Origin: Juglans regia
Taxonomy: Eukaryota > Streptophyta > Magnoliopsida > Fagales > Juglandaceae
Direction of reading: 5' to 3'
NCBI RefSeq assembly: GCF_001411555.2
Contig: NC_049905.1
Span: 11,065,053-11,129,052 of the forward strand
Length of the DNA: 64,000 nt
Positions 13,201 to 22,200 of this stretch are shown in pieces. How positions within the stretch are numbered: the stretch's first letter is position 1; every line of letters begins with the position of its first letter. The notes under the pieces are model-generated. The model had not been told where the DNA came from. It was given only the letters and a program-made list of their open reading frames with translations, and ran no database searches. A program made the translations under genes and the position numbers.

Positions 13201-16200
13201 AGAAAGGCCTTTTACAGAAGAAGAAGTGGGCAATGTTATTAGAGGTATGGCAAGTAATAAAGCTCCTGGTCCGAATGGGTTTACTTTGGGTTTCTTTCAA
13301 ACTTGTTGGGAGGTGGTCAAGGAAAATATTATGCAAGTTTTTCTTGAATTTCATTCTAATGCTAGATTTGAAAAGAGTCTCAATACCACCTTTCTAGCCC
13401 TCATTCCTAAAAAGGTGGGGTCTCGGGATGTGAGAGACTATCGCCCTATTAGTCGTGAATGGGATGTACAAGATTCTTTCAAAAGTGTTAGCAATTAGAT
13501 TAAGCTCAATGGTGGAAAAACTAATCTCGAAGCCGCAAAATGCTTTTGTCAAAGGTAGACAAATTCTTGACTCAGTTCTTATTGCAAATGAAATCTTGGA
13601 CGGTAGATTGAAGTCTAGAGAACCCGAGCTACTTTGCAAGTTAGACATGGAGAAAGCATATGATCATGTCAACTGGAGTTTCCTTCTTTACTTACTTAGA
13701 AGATGTGGCTTTGGGGGGAAATGGCAGAAATGGGCAGAATTTTGTATCTCTTCAGCTCATTTCTCTATCTTGGTAAATGTATCACTGGTGGGTTTCTTCA
13801 ACTCCTCTCGTGGTTTGAGACAGGGAGATCCGCTTTCTCCTCTACTTTTCTTATTTGTCATGGAAGCTCTCAGCAAGATGATTGAAGGTCTGGTGGGCAG
13901 TGGGTTACTGCATGGTTTCTCGATGGGGAATGGCGATCTTAACATTTCTCACTTGTTATTTGCTGATGACACGCTTAGCTTTTGTGGTGCACACCTTGGA
14001 CAAGCCCAAGCCTTGAGGGCGGTACTCCTTTGCTTTGCAGTTGTGCCAGGTTTGAGTATCAATCTCACAAAGTCGGAAATAGTGCCAGTGGGGCTGTCCC
14101 CGACATGGAGATTTTAGCTACTACCTTGAGATGCAAGATATCTTCGCTTCCTATGAAGTATTGTGGCTTACCATTGGGTGCTTCTTTTCCTATGAAGTAT
14201 CGTGGCTTACCGTTGGGTGCTTCTTTTAAATATGTAAGGATCTGGAATGATGTAATTAAAAGGGTGGAGCGTAGATTGGCAACTTGGAAGAGGCTTTACT
14301 TGTCGAAGGGCGGTAGGTTGACTTTGATCAAAAGCACTATTTCAAACTTACCCACTTATTTTCTACCTTTGTTCCCACTCCCCACTAAGGTGGCTAACAG
14401 CATTGAGAAATTACAAAGGGAGTTCTTATGGAGTGGATTGGGAGATGAGTTCAAATTCCATCTAGTTAATTGGTCAACTGTTTGTACCCCAATTTGTGTG
14501 GGAGGGTTGGGAATTCGCCACTTGATGAAATTCAATCAAACTCTGTTGGGTAAATGGTTGTAGAGGTACCAAAATGAAAGGGAGGCATTATGGAAGTCTG
14601 TTATAGACTCTCAGTTTGGGGAAGCTTGGGGGGGATGGTGCTCGAATGAGGTACGAGGCACTCATGGAGTGGGTGTGTGGAAAAATATTAGAAGCCTTTG
14701 GGGGTCCTTTTGTGGACATGAACATTTTATTGTAGGCGATGGTTCGCGTGTTCCTTTTTGGTTTGATATTTGGTGTGATAACATTTGTTTGCGAGATACC
14801 TTCCCTGCCATCTTTGCACTTGCTAGAGTAAATGAGGCATCGATCGCTGATCTTCTAGTCGTTTCAAACAGCACCCCTCAATGGAATATTGACTTCATTA
14901 GGACAATTCATGATTGGGAGGTGGAGTTGATTACGGAGTTCTTTGCGACATTATATTTCGCAAGTATTCCAAGGGGCACCGGAGACAGGTTGCTTTGGAA
15001 TCATTCAAAGAAAGGTATTTTTTCTGTCAGTTCTTTTTATCAAAAGCTAACAAACTCCGAATTGTCAATATTCCCGTGGAAGAGTATATGGAAGACGAAA
15101 GCTCCCTCAAAAGCAGCTTTCTTTGTCTGGACAACATCTTTGGACAAGATCCTCACTACTGATAATTTGAGGAAACGACAGGTTATTATCCTAGATTGGT
15201 GTTGTATGTGTAAGAAACATGGAGAGTCTGTTGATCATCTGCTTTTACATTGCGAGGTAGCCAAGGTTATATGGGATGATTTTTTCTCAAGAGTCGGATT
15301 GTCTTGGGTTATGCCTTGCAAATTGGTGGATTTCCTCGCAAGCTGGAGAGGTCTATACGGCAATCCTCAAGTAGTGGCTATTTGGAGATTGGTCCCAATA
15401 TGTTTGTGTTAGTGTATTTGAAGGGAGAGAAATGCTCGATGTTTCGATGATCAAGAGAGAACATTGGAGCTTAAAGTTTTCTTTTTTAAGTTTTTGTTCT
15501 TTTGGGCAAGAACTATAGATTGTAATGGTCTTACTGTTCATGATTTTCTTCTTTCTACTGTAACCTCTAGCTAGGCGTTTTTCATGTATACTTCTTGTGT
15601 ACTTGGGCTTTGCCTATTTCTATGAATACAACATCTTTGATTACCTATCAAAAAAAAATTATGAATTTTCAACTTTTCAACTTTTTCATCTTATCATTTT
15701 ACCTAATCATTATAATTTTTCCAAACTTCCAAACAAAACACAAAAAAAAATTCAACTTTTTCAAATCTCAAAATAAAAATTATATTCTAATAATATTTTT
15801 ATTCAACTTTTCATTTCTCATTTCCCAAAACCCTATAAAACATTTTAACTCAAACCATTTCATTACTATTCACAAACATCTCACTACTATTCACAGATTT
15901 CTCATCTCATTTGTGTAACCAAACAAGACCCAAGTTAACTATGAACTTGTACATGCTAAACTCGGGGACACAATGAAGATTACCAACCCTAAAAATTGCA
16001 AGAATTGTTTGTCAACTAATTCCAGGATTGCAATTGACAACTCATTCTTGTTACTAATGAGAACTTGGATAATAGTTTGAGATCAGAAAGCCTCAAGTTC
16101 TCTACAAGATAGACATTGAAGGCATATGATCGTGCCAGTTGGGAATTCCTTATATACTTAATGAGGAGATGCGGTTTTGGGGGGAAATGGTGATCTTCCT

Positions 16201-19200
16201 ATTCCTCTTGATCCAATTGTCAACTCATTCTTGTTACTAATGAGAACCTGGATAATAGGTTGAGATCAGAAAGCCTCAAGTTCTCTACAAGATAGACATT
16301 GAAGGTGTGCCAGTTGGGAATTCCTTATATACTTAAGGAGGAGATGCGATTTTGGGAGGAAATGGTGATCTTCCTCTTCCTCTTGATCAAAACAAGTATT
16401 TCCATAAAGCCACGACCCAAACAAAGAGCTACTTTTTTTAAGTGCACAAAATTCCCAACTAATCTTCCAAGAGAAATTCTTCTAGAAATAGGATTCCAAT
16501 GACCAATCCCTCCTGTTATTCCCATATATTTCAATGAACAATATCAATATTTGCAACTTAGAAAGTCCTAGAAATGTAGACTTAGGGTAGGTTTGGGGGA
16601 TGAGATGAGAATTTTGTGTTTTGTTTTGAAGTTTAAAATATTAAGTTTTAATATTATTATTGTTTTGGGATTTGAAAAAGATGTATTGGGATTTGAAAAA
16701 GTTAAATTGTTTATTATATTTTGTATGGGGATTTGAAAAATGTGTAATGATGAGATGAGATGAGATGAGAATTTTGTGTTTTGTTTTATGATCCAAACCT
16801 GCCCTTAGTAACTCACCCACTCATAATATATCATGCCAGAAAAGAGCACAGCTCTAATGACTAATTTCACTTAAAAATCTTGAAAACATCCTAAAACCCT
16901 CACACAAGCCCACAAGGCCACGACAGGATTAAGTACTTTCAAGAATAAAAGTATTTGCAGCAGAATAAGGCCTTGTTTGGCAACAAAGAGATAAAATTTC
17001 TCATGTCATCTCAAAACTTCTCATAATTTCCTTCTCAAACTCACTCAAACACATGTTTCAATTTCAAATCTTCAACATTTTCATCTGATCATAACCCATC
17101 ATTATCTAAACACAAAAAATAATATAACTATTCCAAACTTCAAAACAAAACACAAAAATCAATATAATTTTTCAAATTTCAAAACAAAAATTATATTGAT
17201 AAATTATATTTAAACCATTTTATAACTTTATAATATTTTTATTTAACCTTTTTTATGTCATTTCCCAAAACCAAATAAAACATCTTAACAGTTAACTCAA
17301 ATCATTTTACTAATATTTACAAAATTCTCATCTCATCACCCAAACATGCCCTGAGTCTCATCTATCAACCAACACAAGTAGTCATCTATTCATATAAATA
17401 CTGAAGAAATTCCACAAAGAAAGTATGAACGAAAGGTGTAAAATGAATAATATGAAATCTAGTTTCTGGAGGCACCTTATCTATATTACAAGTTAACTTT
17501 ACCTTCCCTCGACGAGTTTCATAATCATGAATTAGGCTCTGACCTTCAGGTGAATGTAAAAATAAAGCACTCTCCAACTCCCATGTTGCATGTTCATAAT
17601 TTAGACCACGCCATTTCACAAGCCATTCGCAATGGCCGTGTAGACTATCACCATCATGCCCCTCATGACATTCATCAAACTGTCTGGAAGACATTAAAAA
17701 TCTTTTTTGTAGCAAGCGGTGTGGGAGACTCCACTCATGCTTCCACCTAGTGATCTGAAGAACAAAATTCTCATCATAAAGGGAAACATATATCACATTA
17801 AGGAATCAATTATCGTAACAATTTCCATTTTTGGATGGAACGGTGAGTAAGAAAAATCAGACAAAATCCAGCAGATCCACAAGGCATTGCACATAAAAAA
17901 AGGGTAGCATACAAGGATCTCTATCAATATAGATGAATGGAAAGCGTTTTGTATGGGCCTACAGTGTGCAAGCCCTACGCATACTTATTGAAAAAAAAAA
18001 TGGAACCCACATGAAAAACTCACTTTTTCATGATGGGTCCCACTTTTTTTCAAAAAGCCTACATGGAGCTTGCACAACCTAGGCATATAGTATTACATGA
18101 GATGAATAAGGTTGGATTTGGATAGACAGTTCAGATGAAATGAGATGTTTTGAATGGTAGTTGAATAAAATATTGTTAGAATATATTTTTTAGTATTATT
18201 TTTATTTTGGGATTTGAAAAAGTTGAATTGTTTATTATATTTTTGTATGAAAATTTGAAAAAGTTGTAATGATCAGATGAGATAAGAAGGTTTGTGTATA
18301 CAAACTGAGCCTAAATGTCCAAAACATTTTTTTGATCGGTAAATAAATTTTTATTGATCAAAAGAGTACACAAGAGCCCAAGTAAATGGGATTATATGTA
18401 AGAGCAACGCCTAAGCATGCTAGTTTAAGAATGAATGCCCAAAACATAAAGAATCTAAGGAAAACATAGGTTAAAAAAGTAGATACGTCGAACAAAGAAA
18501 ATAGGCTCAATAAATAGAACAGAATTAAATCAAATGCAGAAGCATCTCACTACCATAAAAAGCACGTGTCACTTTGCAACTACACAACATCATCTATTTA
18601 ATTATCGAAATGATAAAGAACCTGTTTTGTTTGGGTGAATTTCTCAATAAGGCATGGGGCTTCAAGAAGTAGCTGTCTTTCTGACACCCAACAATTATGA
18701 ACATGAGCAAGACCTTTGTATTTAACAAAAAACTGCTTCTGCTTTTGCAAACCTACAACAAAGTACCATAAGGCCAATGCATATTAACAAAAATCAACAT
18801 TTTGTAATATTAATAACAAGAAAGATGAGAAACATAAAATGATGCCCATACCATTAACATCTGGCACCTCTACTTCTCTTTCATCCCAAATAGATTCTAT
18901 TCCTTCTGATACAGAATGCACGCCAGATTCTATCTTCTTTCTAACACATGAAATACAGTGCCAAACTCCTAGGGGAAGGAGAATGTTAAAAGGAGGATTT
19001 AGACAAGAAGGATGGTATCCTCTTCTGCACCCTTTTCCATCGCAGCACCTGAAAATGAACAAAAGCCATGAGAGAACAATATTTCACAAAATCAATGAAA
19101 CTCAAGGAAAAAAGGTATGTATGTTGCATTACAATCTGCGCGTGCACACAACTATGTGGCAATAAATATCCATCCATTAAATGAGACAAGGCAATTGGTA

Positions 19201-22200
19201 TGGAAATCAAAATAAGCAACCAATAACCCTCATACATAAACCAATAAAAAATGATCACCCACAAGAGCTTCCCACCAAGCTTGCAGACGACGCATGTATT
19301 TTGGTCACTTTCTGATTGAAGATCTACAGAAGACTCCTTTTGCTGCAAACGATTGATGCACTTTCCAGAATAACCAACCATAACAGCAGCTTCAGGATTC
19401 CCTCTATCCTAATGCAACAAATTTAGAGAAATGATATTCATAAAAAGATCAATGTCTCATCTAAGAAGATATGAAAACAAGCATACACAGTTTTCAAGTA
19501 AACTGGCATGGCACAGCCCACCAGTGAATTTAACAAGAATAAATAGTTCAGCAAGTTCTGAAAACATACACCAATGAAGCAAAGGTAGGACTCAAATTCA
19601 GAAAATAACATTTTATAGACAAGGTTTTGTTGTAGTTCTAGGCTTTATTTCTTGTCCAATACATATTGCTACAATGATAAATGTATGCTTTTTCACCATT
19701 ATACATTTTGCTTCGTAGACCATGGAGCATGTACTCTTATAAAGCTTTATTTCTAAATTGGGAAGAGACGTATCTTATTTTTCACAACACCCATCAACGA
19801 TACCTTCTCACAAATGCAACGGGAAAAATAATAGAATTAATTTTTGTTTGGAGAGAGGGCAGGGATACCAAAAGATTTGGCAATAAATATTCCATTTGAA
19901 TCTTCTTAGAATATCATCATGAACAAATATGTATGCTTTCACTCATAGAAAATGATCGTTGGATACCCCCTACCATTGAATATTGGTACTTAATGGGTAT
20001 AGAATATATATCTATAATTTGTAAAAAAAAAAAAAAACTAAATTGATGAATAATATCACTCCTGCTATCTATGCATAAAGAAGATCATTTATATTCATGC
20101 ACTCCAGGAGTGCAACCCAACCGAAAAGTCAGGTCATGGCCCAACTTGAGATTAATCCTCCCCCAAACTGACCGAGGCAGTAAAAGAACAGATGGCTCTT
20201 CTCAGCTAGTTTGACCAACATAATAAGACAATTTGAACGATTAATTAACACAGAAATTGGAGCACCAAACCACGAAGACACAAGTAGCAAAAAGCGGCAA
20301 CAGAAAGGCCTATGCAGAAGAATGCTATAAGACCTACCATCTTGATGATCAGTAAATGCAGAAGGCACAGAAACAATTCCATCCTTGGTTTTGATCATGA
20401 TATACCCAAAACAGGCAGACAAGTAGGTACAATATTTCAGATAAAAGCTTTAAGAGAATAGGAATCAGACCCAAAAAGTATACTAGGCTCTGAAATTTTG
20501 GGCATGGATCCACAATAAAGAAGGTGATAAAAGATCTAAATGACTCGAATAAAGAGAGAGAGAGAGAGAGTGTGTGTGTGTTTGTGTGCAAGGTGGTTCT
20601 CTATGCATTTAGCCTCCACCATGTGGGCTCTGGTTGTCAATAGCATGAATTCAAAACACTGACCCACTGCTATCAAAATCAATCAACTAAGTCAAGAGTT
20701 GTAACTCCCCAATAGAAGGCCCAAACCACATGACCTATACTCCAAAAGAATTAGTCAATGATACAATTAGAGCCCTATTAAAACTTTATAAAGAGCAAGA
20801 ACTTCTCCTTCCCAAACAATGTGAAATCTCATACACCATATACCCTTATCCATATCATATAGGGTATCACAATCTACCCCCTTAAATTCCTGTCGGGCTT
20901 GTCTATTGTAGGTGGCATGGCTCAAGTCCCACATTTTTTGTTAAGATGGGCTCTGATACCATTTGTAACGGTCTAATGGAATGCCCAAACCACATGACCT
21001 ATACTCCAAAAGGACTAGTCAATGATACAATTGGAACCTCATTGAAACCTTATAAAGAGCAAGAACTTCTCATTCCCAAGCAATGTATGATCTCATTCAC
21101 CATATACCCTTATCCATATCATATGGGGGTATCACAAGAAGAGTGTGGGTTTTAAGATGAGGTGGGATAGATGCAAGAGATGAAGGGGTCTGGGGGTCTG
21201 CGGTGCAACAGAGACTCAAAGATGATGGGATTGAATTGTGTAGGGTTTCAGTGAAAATGGGATTATCATGTGAGTTGGGTTCTCAATTCATTAAACCAAG
21301 AACTGTTCAACCTTCTAATCAGGTTGCTTAATTTTCAACTCGAACCAACCCAATAAAGCAGCCGACTTTATAAGGTCAGGTCTGACGGGCGGATTGGGCC
21401 TACTGTTTTCCTGAAAAGCCCTAGTGCACTCATACAAATGCCCAGTTCACTTTGATTTCATAACTAACCATGCTAGCAAACAAACTTTTATAATGAAAAG
21501 ATCTTTCAGCCTCATCATTTTGCACCTCTGCTATTACAATCTGCAGTCAAATTTGTGTAATGGAAATTACAGGGGTCACAATCTACAGACTAATATCAAG
21601 ATAACAACAAATCTGACTGCTAGGAGTTTTTATTTTATTTTATCAGTAACTGCTAGGACTCTTTTAAAAACTACAGTACTATTTCTAAGGGCTTCAAAAC
21701 AACTAGATAAAACAAATATCCACCATATCAGATCTGCTATTCAACTTCTTCCACAAAATGATGGAAGTGCCTCTCCCAAAAATAAAATGACACATAAAGG
21801 TCTCCATGAATAGAGAGGCGCAGAAATACCATACCAAACCATAGACTGGAAAAGGAAATTTTTCATATCTGATTAAGTTACATTTTAATCTACCAAGACA
21901 GCATGAGAAACTTTTAATAGAATTCACAAAAAAAAACATTACTAGAATTACAAAATTATTTTTATTCTCCCAATAAGGGAACCAAGAGAATGTGAGAAAA
22001 TAGAGGAATTGGAAGCATGTGCAGAGAACAAGAAGTAAAGAAAAAGTAAACACCATCCCTTTTTTTAAGTAAATATAAACCGACCTTATTGAAAGAGATA
22101 TCAGATAACTCCCAGTTTAACTTCGTGTTGCAAGAACAGTACTGCTCCTTTGTTGAATCATCATCAACTCTGAAAATATATAAGACAGAAAAGCAAAAAC

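Larger units (their letters stand above)
9490..15655 (+). mobile_element. Degenerate L1-type LINE in MOM1 intron 7
   Basis: A non-LTR retrotransposon of about 6.2 kb, antisense to MOM1. Its order is a presumed 5' leader, a gag-like ORF1 (from 9671), an ORF2 with APE endonuclease, reverse transcriptase and zf-RVT segments (11679-15412), a 3'UTR and a terminal A tract at about 15650. The 3' end follows the usual plant LINE pattern of TTTGATTACCTATC then poly(A). Many stops and frameshifts show it is dead. The 5' boundary is approximate and I could not find a matching target duplication. A Tourist MITE sits inside ORF2. Confidence 0.88.
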
